Source: an uncultured Gammaproteobacteria bacterium
GTDB taxonomy: Bacteria > Pseudomonadota > Gammaproteobacteria > Pseudomonadales > Azotimanducaceae
DNA length: 64,000 nucleotides
Direction of reading: 5' to 3'
NCBI GenBank assembly: GCA_913050215.1
Contig: CAJXBG010000008.1
Coordinates: 1 to 64,000 of the forward strand
A model generated the notes under the pieces. The model was not told the DNA's origin and searched no databases. It saw only the letters and a program-made list of their open reading frames with translations. Of the stretch, positions 18,006-26,983 are shown piece by piece. The position numbers were made by a program, and so were the translations under genes. The stretch's first letter is position 1; every line of letters starts with the position of its first letter.

Positions 18006-18319
18006 AGTGAGCGATTCCTTTCTTGTTTGTTGGTTTTGATGATTGTTTGTTGAACCCTCGTTCTAGCTTTCCTGTTCTATTTACGTGTTCTATTTACATG
18101 TTCTATTCGCATGTTCTATTGATAGGGTCTATTTAGCTGCCAGGCCTTCTAGGTCAGATGCTTTTTCAAAGAATCGCATGACGGTTGAGCAGGGTTCATG
18201 TTCTTGTATATTCAGCCCAATAATCCAAATAAGCAAGATGCGAGACTTTTTCTATCAGTCAGTGCATCATCCGAACGTTGAAAAGATGCTAAACCTGCCA
18301 ATGAGTCTTCGAGGAAAAT
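18006..18319. promoter_or_regulatory. Divergent intergenic region with a tandem repeat
   Basis: 314 bp between a leftward SDR and a rightward cupin gene. No credible gene seen; an 83-codon frame at 18085-18336 overlaps the cupin start and lacks family features. The repeat at 18073-18133 is the main structure. A GAGGAA ribosome site for the cupin gene lies at about 18310. Confidence 0.4.
18073..18133. repeat. Five copies of a 13-bp tandem repeat
   Basis: TGTTCTATT starts at 18073, 18086, 18099 and 18112, and a variant GGGTCTATT at 18125, giving an exact 13-bp period. The four intervening bases vary (TACG, TACA, CGCA, GATA by position). Located about 70 bp upstream of the SDR start and 190 bp upstream of the cupin start. 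Confidence 0.85.
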
Positions 18320-18766
18320 ATGGCTTTAACAGATAATATGTTTGCTGACACGTTGTTGGCTTTGCTAAAAAAAGAGATGACCAGCGAAGTGTTTTCGGCT
18401 GGCTCTTCCAGCAGCAGAAATGAACCCCAAGCGCCATTGTTGGAAGAGCTCACCAGTGAAAGATTGCACGTGACTGAATACCTTAATCATCAAAGCAATC
18501 CTGCTTTCTCTTTAGCACGGTGTCGGGTGCCGCAGGGTATAACCACTGAAAAGCACCGTTTAACGGTAGCGGAATGGTATGTAGTGGAAAGCGGACAGGG
18601 ACTTATGTTTTTGGGTGACAGCGAAATTCAGGTGAACGCCGGCGACACGGTTCAAATACCAGTGGGTACGCCGCAGAATATTACCAATGATGGTCATGAA
18701 GACCTGGTGTTTTTTAGTGTCTGCATGCCGCGATTTGAATGGGAGACCTATCAGTCGTTGGAATAA
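18320..18766 (+). CDS. Small cytosolic cupin protein (phosphomannose-isomerase-like)
   Basis: 148 residues, no signal peptide. The C-terminal ~85 residues form a cupin: TEKHRLTVAEWYVVESGQGLM (motif 1 with His and Glu) and GDTVQIPVGTPQNITNDGHEDLVFF (motif 2). This resembles the sugar-phosphate isomerase type II cupin domain but the N-terminal ~60 residues are unassigned. ATG follows GAGGAAAAT. Convergent with the M20 peptidase gene, 10 bp apart. Function unknown. Confidence 0.78.
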   Translation: MALTDNMFADTLLALLKKEMTSEVFSAGSSSSRNEPQAPLLEELTSERLHVTEYLNHQSNPAFSLARCRVPQGITTEKHRLTVAEWYVVESGQGLMFLGDSEIQVNAGDTVQIPVGTPQNITNDGHEDLVFFSVCMPRFEWETYQSLE

Positions 18767-18776
18767 TTCTATGGCC

Positions 18777-20162
18777 CTACGGTAGGCGGGGGCCCGCAAT
18801 TTTTTTGACCAGGCGATACATAAACTCCTGCGCTTCGAAGTACTGTTTTACCCCGATACGTTCATCTTTGCCGTGCTGCCGGTTGTCGTCAACATCAGTA
18901 AATATGCCGCTTACGCCGAATGTCGGTATGCCCTCGGCACGCAGGAATGTGCCGTCTGTGCCTCCGGTGGACATCACAGGCACGACGATAACCCCTGGCC
19001 ACATGCTAGTCGTCACCGCTTCGACGTCTGGCATCACCAGACTGAGATCAGAGGGTGATGACCAGATCGTGTCCCAGACTGAGGTGATCTCGATTTCCGG
19101 GTTAGCAATAACTTTCTTCAGTTGCGCTTTGACCGCGGAAGGCTCAACGCCTGGAATAATGCGGCAGTTTATCGTCGCCTCAGCGGTCTGTGGCAGTGCA
19201 TTTTCAGCGTGCCCAGCACTCAGCATGGTGGCAACGCAGGTCGTACGTAGCAGTGCATTGTAATAGGGCTGCGCGCTCAATCGCTTAATCGCACGTTTTG
19301 AAGGGCGCTTTTTTGTGATTGCAGTTAAGTCTTCCCTTAGTTGGCGTTGATCTACAATCTTTGCGGTTTGTGTAAAAAAACCATGAGTCACTTCATTAAT
19401 TTGCAACGGAAACTCATATTTTCGAATGGCGCCCACTGCATCGATAAGATCATAGATAGCGTTTTCATTAGCGGGTCGGGAACTATGTCCCCCGGCATTC
19501 CTGGCCGTTAATTTGTAGGTCTGATAGGTCTTTTCGCTTGCTTGTAAATTGTTGGTTCTGTAACGACCATTGATGATGAGTCCTGTACCGCCCTCATTAA
19601 TTGCTAGCGCGGCATCGATTTTTTCCCTGTGATGTTTTAGTAGCCAACGGACGCCATTGTGGTTGCCGCCTTCCTCGTCTGCCGTTAGGGCGACGATAAT
19701 ATCTCGTTCCGGTTGCCAGCCTTCACGTGTGTATTCGATCATATTGGTGACAAAGTGTGCCGCCATTGACTTGTCATCCATGGTACCTCTGCCGTAGAAA
19801 TAACCGTCTTTCTCGGTGAGCTGAAATGGTGCAATGGTCCAGTCAGCGTCAAGCGCTTCAACAACATCGAGGTGCGCCAATAGCAGAATTGGATCCAAGG
19901 AAGATTTTCCCGGCATTCTCATCACGAGATTTTGTTTATCCGGTGCTGAGCCACCAAGCCAGAGGTTCTGTTCGGAAATACCTGCGGCTAACAAGCGGTT
20001 TTTCATTGCTTGCGCTGCCCGCGTGGTATTTCCGTGTTCGTTGGTGGTATCGATGCTGATCAGTTCCGCGAAAATAGATCTGGATAATTCGCGGTCCAAC
20101 GCAAAGGCATCTGCCGACAGGGACAACAGAAACAACAGGGGAAATATTTTTGATCGGGTCAT
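18777..20162 (-). CDS. Exported M20-family metallopeptidase
   Basis: 461 residues with a Sec signal peptide (MTRSKIFPLLFLLSLSADAFA). Dinuclear zinc M20 motifs are visible: LLLAHLDVVEA (first His and following Asp region), GRGTMDDKS, TADEEGGNHNG (bridging Glu pair) and a late MSTGGTDGTFLRAEGIP with HG in RQHGKDER. The inserted dimerisation domain contains NAGGHSSRPA. It probably hydrolyses peptides or acylated amino acids in the periplasm. Upstream lies the 8-oxoguanine deaminase gene on the same strand, 116 bp away. Not an allantoate amidohydrolase by its leader and length. Confidence 0.88.
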   Translation of the reverse strand: MTRSKIFPLLFLLSLSADAFALDRELSRSIFAELISIDTTNEHGNTTRAAQAMKNRLLAAGISEQNLWLGGSAPDKQNLVMRMPGKSSLDPILLLAHLDVVEALDADWTIAPFQLTEKDGYFYGRGTMDDKSMAAHFVTNMIEYTREGWQPERDIIVALTADEEGGNHNGVRWLLKHHREKIDAALAINEGGTGLIINGRYRTNNLQASEKTYQTYKLTARNAGGHSSRPANENAIYDLIDAVGAIRKYEFPLQINEVTHGFFTQTAKIVDQRQLREDLTAITKKRPSKRAIKRLSAQPYYNALLRTTCVATMLSAGHAENALPQTAEATINCRIIPGVEPSAVKAQLKKVIANPEIEITSVWDTIWSSPSDLSLVMPDVEAVTTSMWPGVIVVPVMSTGGTDGTFLRAEGIPTFGVSGIFTDVDDNRQHGKDERIGVKQYFEAQEFMYRLVKKIAGPRLP

Positions 20163-20278
20163 AGTGGCTATATCATTTCAACGTTGAGAAGTTTGCTAAA
20201 AATAGCATGAGTATATCGACGATCGAAAAGCGTTGGATAACAATGGAAATAAATTTACCCGACGCGTAAAAGACCGAC

Positions 20279-21649
20279 CTAAGAGGCCAGAGCGACCGCA
20301 ACGGCGCGTTGTTTTTCTATTAGTGAAGTCAAATCCCCGCTCACCAGTTCTCCGTGACTGACTCGCCATTCACCGTTAACCATGACGTGCTCGGCCCTGT
20401 GTGCGCCGCAGAGAACCAGTGCAGCCAATGGATCACCGGCACCCGCAAATCGAGCTTCATCCAGACTAAACATGGCGATGTCCGCTTGTTTGCCGACAGC
20501 CAACTCGCCGATGTCTGTCCTGCGCATTAATTCAGCGCCGCCTTTTGTGCCAAGGTGAAGTGCATCTGTGTGTGTGAATTCGGACGAACCATATTTTAGG
20601 CGCTGTAGCATGAATGCTTGGCGAACCTCTTGCATCAGATTTGAACAATCATTTGATGCAGAACCGTCGACACCAAGTCCAACGGGGCTGCCTGCCCGCT
20701 GCAGGTCTTTTGCAGGGCATAGCCCTGAAGCTAGCACCATATTTGAACTTGGACAGTGGGATATCGCAGTTTTGGCCTTGCCTAATCTGGCAATTTCTTG
20801 ATCATTAAAGTGGATGCCATGAGCGAGCCAGACATCATCGGAAAGCCAGCCAACTGACTCCAAATAATCCAGCGGACGTAGTCCGAACATGTCGAGACAA
20901 AATGCATTTTCGTCTTCAGTCTCTGCGAGGTGGGTGTGTAGCTGTACGCCATGTTTGCGTGCTAGTGAGGCGCTGTCTCTCATCAAGTCGGTCGTGACAG
21001 AAAAGGGTGAGCAGGGTGCAAGCGCTATTTGCACCATCGCGCCAGCATGCTGTTGGTGATATGCATTGATGAGTCGTTCGCTATCCTGCAGAATTTTATC
21101 GGCAGTTTGCACAACCTCGTTCGGTGGCAAGCCGCCCTCATCTTTCCCAAGGCTCATAGAACCCCGGGTTAGCAAGACCCGCATACCAACTTTTTCGGCA
21201 GCTTCGACTTGCCGGTCAATTGCGTTTTGTGTTTTGTCGCTAAACACATAGTGGTGATCAGCAGCGGTTGTGCAGCCGGATAGCAGCATTTCGGTCAACG
21301 CCAGCTCCGAGGAAATCGAGATTGCCTCCTCGGTGAGATTCGCCCAGACGGGATAGAGACTCACCAGCCAATCGAACAGTTCTTTATTGAGTGCGCTGGG
21401 GAATGCGCGTGTCAGCGTTTGATAAAAATGGTGATGGCAGTTGATGAGTCCCGGCATCACAACACATCCCGATGCGTCCAGGGTGTTGTGGATGTTGCGC
21501 GTGGGCGTGGCGCCCTGAGGCACGAGTTCAACAATGCGGTCGCCCGATACCACAATGCCGCCATCAGCGCTGTGTGTCGAGCCCAGTTGATTTCCGGTCC
21601 AGACCTTAAGCGGATTCTTAATCCAAGTGCTTTTTTCAGCTTTGTCCAT
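20279..21649 (-). CDS. 8-oxoguanine deaminase (amidohydrolase superfamily)
   Basis: 456 residues. Zinc amidohydrolase motifs: MPGLINCHHHFYQTLTRA near residue 65, HTHLAETEDE, WLAHGIHF and GLGVDGSASND. The CHHHFYQ motif and LDYLESVGW stretch are those of bacterial 8-oxoguanine deaminases (cytosine-deaminase-like cog0402 branch), which convert 8-oxoguanine to urate and also act on isocytosine. Placed about 4 kb from the xdh operon, it would feed urate directly into that pathway. ATG 21649. Alternatives in the same superfamily, such as S-adenosylhomocysteine deaminases, fit less well. Confidence 0.88.
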   Translation of the reverse strand: MDKAEKSTWIKNPLKVWTGNQLGSTHSADGGIVVSGDRIVELVPQGATPTRNIHNTLDASGCVVMPGLINCHHHFYQTLTRAFPSALNKELFDWLVSLYPVWANLTEEAISISSELALTEMLLSGCTTAADHHYVFSDKTQNAIDRQVEAAEKVGMRVLLTRGSMSLGKDEGGLPPNEVVQTADKILQDSERLINAYHQQHAGAMVQIALAPCSPFSVTTDLMRDSASLARKHGVQLHTHLAETEDENAFCLDMFGLRPLDYLESVGWLSDDVWLAHGIHFNDQEIARLGKAKTAISHCPSSNMVLASGLCPAKDLQRAGSPVGLGVDGSASNDCSNLMQEVRQAFMLQRLKYGSSEFTHTDALHLGTKGGAELMRRTDIGELAVGKQADIAMFSLDEARFAGAGDPLAALVLCGAHRAEHVMVNGEWRVSHGELVSGDLTSLIEKQRAVAVALAS

Positions 21650-21829
21650 CGCCGAATTATACTTTACCCGGGGCTGGCCCTGACACAGGTATATAACTAT
21701 TTTTTACGGCTGAATGTTTGCTGTTGCATCAATTTGTTTGCAGCAATGCGCCCATCAGCGGCTTGATCGACATTTGTCTTGGATCCAAATGGTTTACTCG
21801 TAGGCCTGACTTAGGCTTGTACTATTCAT

Positions 21830-23029
21830 CTAGTGAGACTCACTTTGATTTGCCGGTGCGGGCAGCCACCTCATGGCAATCGCCGCTGGCACAAGCAGTA
21901 CGAAAAATGTCCAGAATGCGAAGTCGTAGCTTTGCATGGTGTCGAACATCCAACCACTGAAGAGAGACCCAAAGCTGCCTATCATAAGAAACAGATTAAC
22001 GAATCCTAGAACCTTGCCAAATGACAGGGTACCAAACCGGCTAGCGTACATAATGCCCATCATAGGCAGCATGCCGCCTGTTGCGAGACCCTGGAGCGCT
22101 GCAGCGAGCGTGAGTTCGATCCTGCCAGGCGCGCCCTGATATAAAAAGAGTGAGAGCCCGAGCGACACTGACATCAGCCAGTAGAGTTTTCGATGATCAA
22201 CTTTGTCACCCAGGCTGCCAAAAATGAATTTGCCGGCAATCATGCTAATTGACGTAATAGAGATGAGTTGTGCCGCTATTTGCTGCTCGAATCCCAGATC
22301 TCCGACGTAGGCACCTAAATTGAACTGAACCCCGCCGAAGGCCGCATTTACTGGTATGAAACCGAGTACTGGAATCCAAAATGTGCGCGTTGTCAGAATC
22401 GCTGAACTTGTCCAGTTTTTTGTGTCCAGACTCGCAATATTTTCTGCTGGCTCCGGTGCGGCGGGGGGTTGAACCCTCAGCACGACTAAGTTCAGGGGGA
22501 CCAATATGGCAAACGACAATATGGCGAGCACAATGAGTGTCGTCTCAACATCATAGCTGTCAAAAAGCCAGACGGTGACAAAGGGTAAAATGAAGCCCCC
22601 GATGGACGTACCCATTGCCGAGATACCGAGCGCCATGCTGCGGTCAGAAGAAAACCATTTACTCACGAGCGATTGAGAGGCGAGGGTGCCGGAAAGTACC
22701 ATGCCTATCGGTAGCAGTGTGGCGTAACAAAGTGCAACCTGCCAAAAATGGGTTGCCTGTGACAGCGACAGCAACCCTGCGCTTATGCAGGTTGCGCCAA
22801 TAATGACCAAATTTTTTATGGGATACTGATCGAGTAGTCGACCGAGCAACGGGCTAGAAAGCCCAGCGACAAGTTGCAACGAGAAAATAGCCAGCATTGC
22901 AGTACCGCGACTGACGGAATATTGCTCCAGCCAGGGTACGGCAAATAGCGCAAAGCAGTAAATGAGAATGCCGACACTGATCGCTTGGTTCACAAGGGTT
23001 GTAGCGACAATGTACCAACGATAACTCAT
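21830..23029 (-). CDS. MFS transporter (monocarboxylate/oxalate-formate type)
   Basis: 399 residues with twelve predicted helices. Cytoplasmic loop GRLLDQYPIKNLVI between TM2 and TM3 is the MFS motif A region; LGISAMGTSIGGFILPFV on TM5 and FIFGSLGDKVDHRKLYWL after TM8 are typical of the OFA/MCT branch. Imports or exports small organic anions; substrate unknown. It lies between the 8-oxoguanine deaminase and an M20 peptidase on the same strand, so could export a purine or move a peptide product. Confidence 0.85.
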   Translation of the reverse strand: MSYRWYIVATTLVNQAISVGILIYCFALFAVPWLEQYSVSRGTAMLAIFSLQLVAGLSSPLLGRLLDQYPIKNLVIIGATCISAGLLSLSQATHFWQVALCYATLLPIGMVLSGTLASQSLVSKWFSSDRSMALGISAMGTSIGGFILPFVTVWLFDSYDVETTLIVLAILSFAILVPLNLVVLRVQPPAAPEPAENIASLDTKNWTSSAILTTRTFWIPVLGFIPVNAAFGGVQFNLGAYVGDLGFEQQIAAQLISITSISMIAGKFIFGSLGDKVDHRKLYWLMSVSLGLSLFLYQGAPGRIELTLAAALQGLATGGMLPMMGIMYASRFGTLSFGKVLGFVNLFLMIGSFGSLFSGWMFDTMQSYDFAFWTFFVLLVPAAIAMRWLPAPANQSESH

Positions 23030-23134
23030 ATGCTTGCGGTCAGACGCCCTTAAGAGACGTTTCAGGGTAGCCTATTATGATTCAGAGTCCCAGAGATTTG
23101 ACGCTGCGATCGCAGGCGCTGGTGAGTCTGATGC

Positions 23135-24517
23135 CTAGTCTGCCAAGCCGGCTTCTGCCAACAAGGTTAAAATGCCGATCTGAACCGAAACATAGGCGTT
23201 CTCATCTTGCCACCACTCATCGAGTGCGTGCGCGCGCCCGCTGATGCCGCCGCGACTCATAGTCACAGCGGGTATTCCGATTGATATTGGCAGGTTTGCA
23301 TCCGTTGACGCTATTGCCAAGGATGGTTCTACCCCCATCGCCAGGGTGGCGGCGATGGCGCGCTGCACCAGCGCTGCATTTTTATTTCCCTGTGCGGCGG
23401 GGCGTTTTCCTACGCGTTCAATATCAACCGTGAGATCATCGCCACCTAGCTTAGCTTTGTTTTCCTGATCAAGGGCTTGCTGAACGGCAGCCTGAAATAC
23501 CTTGTCAATCTCGTCAAGCTTCGTCTGATCTCCGGAGCGCATGTCAACTTCCATCCAAGATTCAAACGCGATGGAGTTGATTGAGGTGCCACCACCAATG
23601 CGTCCCACGCTGTAACTTGTTTTTGAACCACTAGATAGTACTTGTGGTGCCGTTTTTGCAAAATTATTAATGGCACGGCCCAGTGCATGGTGAGGGTTGG
23701 GTAGACCAAAGTGGCCCCATGAATGCCCGCCCGGCCCTTTGAAGGTGACCTTGTAGCGATGTGATCCTACCCCGCCATATACGATTCGTTGTGCATTGCC
23801 GCCATCAATTGCAATCAGCGAATCAATTTTTGAAGCACCTTCCCTAAACAGATGTTTTACGCCGCGTAAATCTCCGAGCCCTTCTTCGCCGACATTGCCA
23901 ATAATCAAGATGTCTGCCTCTGTCTTGATTTTTGCATGCTGAATGCCGCGTAGTACATCGAGCACAGCAATGAGTCCGCGGGCGTTGTCGCCGATACCCG
24001 GAGCATACATCTTGCCATCCCTATATTTAACGGTGACGTCGGTGCCTTCGGGAAATACGGTGTCAAGATGGCCGCTATAGGCAACCGTCCGTTTCCCCAG
24101 CGTGCCAGCGCGGCGCCCGACGACATTACCTGCTTCGTCAATCACAACGTCGGTAAGACCCGCCTCTCTCAGCATTTCGGCAAACCGCTGTGCCCGAGCA
24201 GTCTCTTTGAAAGGGGGGGCTGGGATCTCAGTAATTTCAATGAGTTCTCTTTCCGCGCGTTCGACAACGGTTGCGACATAGGCGAGCGCTTTGCTGACTT
24301 TTTCATCTGATTTGATTTTCTGAATTTCTTGCTTGTAGCCCGCTTGTAACTCAAAGGATTTCTTTGTGCTCGTGTCGTTGGCTGCGAAAGTTGCTGTTGA
24401 AAACGCGAGTTGTAGGCACATCAATGAAGTAATCATCGCGGCGCCCAGCGCTGACACGCGTATCGCACACGCTGTATTGTTGGTGTTCCGAATTGGGATA
24501 AAGATAAGACGGTTCAT
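23135..24517 (-). CDS. Exported M20-family metallopeptidase
   Basis: 460 residues with a hydrophobic leader (about residues 25-46, ending near TFAAND). M20 zinc motifs are YSGHLDTVFPEGTD, GIGDNARGLIAVLD, NVGEEGLGDLRGVKHLF and, near the C-terminus, GRAHALDEWW; the dimerisation domain has GGHSWGHFG. Similar to periplasmic tripeptide aminopeptidase-like proteins. Paralogous in architecture to the peptidase at 18777-20162 but from another M20 branch. Lies between the MFS gene and the TetR regulator on the same strand. Confidence 0.87.
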   Translation of the reverse strand: MNRLIFIPIRNTNNTACAIRVSALGAAMITSLMCLQLAFSTATFAANDTSTKKSFELQAGYKQEIQKIKSDEKVSKALAYVATVVERAERELIEITEIPAPPFKETARAQRFAEMLREAGLTDVVIDEAGNVVGRRAGTLGKRTVAYSGHLDTVFPEGTDVTVKYRDGKMYAPGIGDNARGLIAVLDVLRGIQHAKIKTEADILIIGNVGEEGLGDLRGVKHLFREGASKIDSLIAIDGGNAQRIVYGGVGSHRYKVTFKGPGGHSWGHFGLPNPHHALGRAINNFAKTAPQVLSSGSKTSYSVGRIGGGTSINSIAFESWMEVDMRSGDQTKLDEIDKVFQAAVQQALDQENKAKLGGDDLTVDIERVGKRPAAQGNKNAALVQRAIAATLAMGVEPSLAIASTDANLPISIGIPAVTMSRGGISGRAHALDEWWQDENAYVSVQIGILTLLAEAGLAD

Positions 24518-24601
24518 TTTAATTCCCGTTGCAAAGTGCGGAATAATTGTCTGGCTCCAGTGTTAAAAGTCACCATTACCTATCGAGCAGTTGATTGCAA
24601 T

Positions 24602-25234
24602 TTAATCTCTCAGACCGCAGCCTTTCAATATGACTTGGCAAAGGAACTCGGCGATGGCATCGATCATCTCTTCTTCGTATTCTGCACGATTGAGAATCGT
24701 GAGCACCTGTGTTTCGAAGTCAGCATAGTGCTGCGTTGAGGACCAGATGAGGAATATCAGGTGCGCCGGATCGACTGGGTCCATCTTGCCGCTGTCGATC
24801 CAGGATTGAATAATGCTGACCTTGTTCTTTACCCATTGACGCTGCGTGTGACGAAGATAATTTCCAAGGTGAACTGCGCCCTGTAAAATTTCGTTTGCAA
24901 ACAGCCGTGAAGCGCTGGCGTGGGTGTATGAAAGTCGCACTTTTGCTCTGATCATACGCTCAAGGGCAACCGCAGGTTCCTCATCTGCCCGAATCTGGTC
25001 GAATGATGAGTTCCAGAGGATAACGATGTGGTCCAGCACCTTGCTATACAAGGTTTCTTTATTCTTGAAGTAATAGTGAACGTTAGCTTTTGAAGTGCCA
25101 ACCCGATCTGAAATTGCCTGAACGCTTGTTGCGCGGAATCCGTGGCGACTGAATTCTTCGATCGCTGCATCGATAATCGCCTGATATTGACGATCTCGAA
25201 TCGTGCCGGATTTTTGAGGTTCGGTTTCAGTCAT
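24602..25234 (-). CDS. TetR-family regulator, RutR-like, probable purine locus repressor
   Basis: 210 residues. N-terminal HTH domain, residues ~14-62: AIIDAAIEEFSRHGFRATSVQAISDRVG-TSKANVHYYFKNKETLYSKVL in two parts is the TetR DNA-binding signature. The C-terminal ligand domain, with the LFANEILQGAVHLGNYL stretch, resembles RutR/YcdC, regulators that respond to pyrimidines or purines. It is divergent from xdhA with 189 bp between them, a region holding two related inverted repeats. Likely regulates the xdh operon and perhaps itself; the ligand is inferred to be a purine intermediate. Confidence 0.85.
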   Translation of the reverse strand: MTETEPQKSGTIRDRQYQAIIDAAIEEFSRHGFRATSVQAISDRVGTSKANVHYYFKNKETLYSKVLDHIVILWNSSFDQIRADEEPAVALERMIRAKVRLSYTHASASRLFANEILQGAVHLGNYLRHTQRQWVKNKVSIIQSWIDSGKMDPVDPAHLIFLIWSSTQHYADFETQVLTILNRAEYEEEMIDAIAEFLCQVILKGCGLRD

Positions 25235-25266
25235 AGAGGACGTTTAAGGGTGCAATATTATTAATT

Positions 25267-25282
25267 CTGACTAATGAGACAG
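25267..25282. promoter_or_regulatory. Candidate TetR operator, site 1
   Basis: CTGAC-TAATGA-GACAG, an imperfect inverted repeat 33 bp from the tetR start. Same architecture (5-bp arms, 6-bp spacer, right arm followed by TAAA) as site 2. Confidence 0.5.
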
Positions 25283-25359
25283 TAAAGTATCTCCGAATAA
25301 AGTGCAAATAGTGTCGAAATAATGCGAAAACATGCAAATATTCCTTCGGATGCCAAAAA

Positions 25360-25377
25360 ACTGTCGACATAGACAGT
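25360..25377. promoter_or_regulatory. Candidate TetR operator, site 2
   Basis: ACTGTC-GACATA-GACAGT, a perfect inverted repeat with 6-bp arms, just upstream of the AT-rich xdhA promoter region. It lies 94 bp from site 1, about nine helical turns, so both face the same side of DNA. Confidence 0.55.
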
Positions 25378-25423
25378 AAATTATATAAATATAAAAATCT
25401 TCATTAAGTATGAGGAATTCCCC

Positions 25424-26983
25424 GTGGAATTCATGTTAAACAACAAGCCTGTCAGCTTCGATATTGTTGACTCAGCAGGGTCCGATCATCTTGAGACTAT
25501 GCCGGCACCGGATACAACCATTTTAAAAATGTTGCGCAAACGGGGTTTGGTCGGCACCAAAGAGGGGTGTGCATCCGGTGATTGTGGTGCTTGCACCGTG
25601 ATGATTGGGGAAGCGAATAATGATGGAGTCTTGGAGTATCGTGCAATAAATGCCTGCATTAGTCTCGTCGGGTCACTTGCAAACAAGCATTTGGTGACCG
25701 TTGAAGGGCTCGCAAAGAAAACGACTGAAAATGAACAACAACTTCATCCTGTTCAACGCGCGATGGTCGATTGTCATGGCTCTCAGTGTGGGTTCTGTAC
25801 GCCGGGCTTTGTTATGTCGCTAGCAGCCGTGGCTGAGCAGGCGAGCGGGCGCAAAGCGCAACTTGAGCTAGATGAAGCGAGAATGAAGGTGCTCGATGCA
25901 ATTTCAGGCAATCTTTGCCGTTGCACAGGATATCGACCTATTATCGAAGCGGGCGTCAGTGTGCTAACCGGCAGCGACATTAACGCTGTCGGTGACACGG
26001 TTGATGACGAAGTCTCAAATGAAATTTTGAGGCGACCGCATCCTATCAGCTCGGAAGCAGAAGCAGCTGGAGAGGCTAATTATTATCGACCACGTTCGCT
26101 TGCAGCGCTTGATGCACTGGTTGGTCGTCTGGGTAACAAAGCAATAGTTGCCGGATGTACTGACTTTGCGCTGGAAATTACACAGCGATGGCGGGCGTAT
26201 CAAAATCTGATTGATGTCACGAGGGTGCCTGAGTTGTTGGCGATGACCGAAGCTGACGGTAAATTGACTATTGGCGCGGCGGTGACTTATACGGATATCG
26301 AACAGCAGTTCAAAGATCTGTCACCGGGATTTGTTCACCTGTTAAGCAGGCTTGGATCAAGGCAAATCAGAAACTGTGGCACGCTCGGAGGGAATATTGG
26401 TACTGCCTCTCCGATCGCTGACACACCGCCTGTTCTGTTAGCTTGGGATGCCGATGTCGTGATTAGATCATGTGCTCCTGAAGCGATTGCAACTGAGCGT
26501 CATATCGCGCTGTCAGATTTCTATCTGGATTATCGTAAAACGCGGTTGCAGGCACATCAGTACATCTCGGAGATTAGGATACCCACGCAATCAATACACC
26601 GATTTCATCGTTTCTATAAACATTCGAAACGTTTGGAAGACGACATTTCATCAGTCATGGGTGCTTTTTGTTTTGATGGAAACGAGGGTCAACTTATCCA
26701 TGCGCGCGTTGCTTTTGGCGGCATGGCTGCCATTCCTCTTCGAGTACCGATTGTCGAAGCACTCCTGGTCGCTGAAAAATTATCTGAGGATCTGGTCAAC
26801 CAAGCATGTCGCATATTAACTGAAACGCTGACACCGATGACGGATGTTCGTGCGAGTGCCGCATTCAGGGCGGATATGGCTTCGGAAATGTTGTCGAGAG
26901 CCCTGTTTGAGTATCTTGGTCAATCTTTGCCAAGGGTTGATGAGCTGAAAGATTTTGGTTTGAGAGGTGTCGATGATGTCTAA
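25424..26983 (+). CDS. xdhA: Xanthine dehydrogenase small subunit (Fe-S/FAD)
   Basis: 519 residues. Plant-type [2Fe-2S] ligands at Cys49, Cys54, Cys57 (GCASGDCGAC) and Cys78; the second cluster in QCGFCTPGFVMSL and LCRCTGYRP. The FAD domain follows from about residue 205: IVAGCTDFALE, then NCGTLGGNIGTASPIADTPP. It carries electrons from the Mo centre to FAD and NAD+ in cytoplasmic oxidation of hypoxanthine to xanthine to urate. GTG 25424 is 7 bp from GAGGA, better placed than ATG 25433. First gene of the xdh-uraD-hiuH-guaD-puuD operon; overlaps xdhB. Confidence 0.97.
   Translation: MEFMLNNKPVSFDIVDSAGSDHLETMPAPDTTILKMLRKRGLVGTKEGCASGDCGACTVMIGEANNDGVLEYRAINACISLVGSLANKHLVTVEGLAKKTTENEQQLHPVQRAMVDCHGSQCGFCTPGFVMSLAAVAEQASGRKAQLELDEARMKVLDAISGNLCRCTGYRPIIEAGVSVLTGSDINAVGDTVDDEVSNEILRRPHPISSEAEAAGEANYYRPRSLAALDALVGRLGNKAIVAGCTDFALEITQRWRAYQNLIDVTRVPELLAMTEADGKLTIGAAVTYTDIEQQFKDLSPGFVHLLSRLGSRQIRNCGTLGGNIGTASPIADTPPVLLAWDADVVIRSCAPEAIATERHIALSDFYLDYRKTRLQAHQYISEIRIPTQSIHRFHRFYKHSKRLEDDISSVMGAFCFDGNEGQLIHARVAFGGMAAIPLRVPIVEALLVAEKLSEDLVNQACRILTETLTPMTDVRASAAFRADMASEMLSRALFEYLGQSLPRVDELKDFGLRGVDDV

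Larger units (their letters stand above)
25235..25423. promoter_or_regulatory. Divergent tetR-xdhA control region
   Basis: 189 bp, AT-rich near xdhA (TTATATAAATATAAAAA at about 25381-25397, possible -10 region). Contains two related inverted repeats listed separately and a GAGGA ribosome site for xdhA at 25412-25416. Confidence 0.6.

Noticed and set aside
18073-18133. Possible CRISPR array from the regular repeats
   Set aside because: The unit is 13 bp with 4-bp variable gaps and no spacer of 25-40 bp; no cas genes are present. Kept as a tandem repeat.
18777-24517. The two M20 proteins as allantoate or ureidoglycolate amidohydrolases (AllC/UAH)
   Set aside because: Both have signal peptides, are about 460 residues and read like secreted peptidases; alc and allA already cover the allantoate steps.
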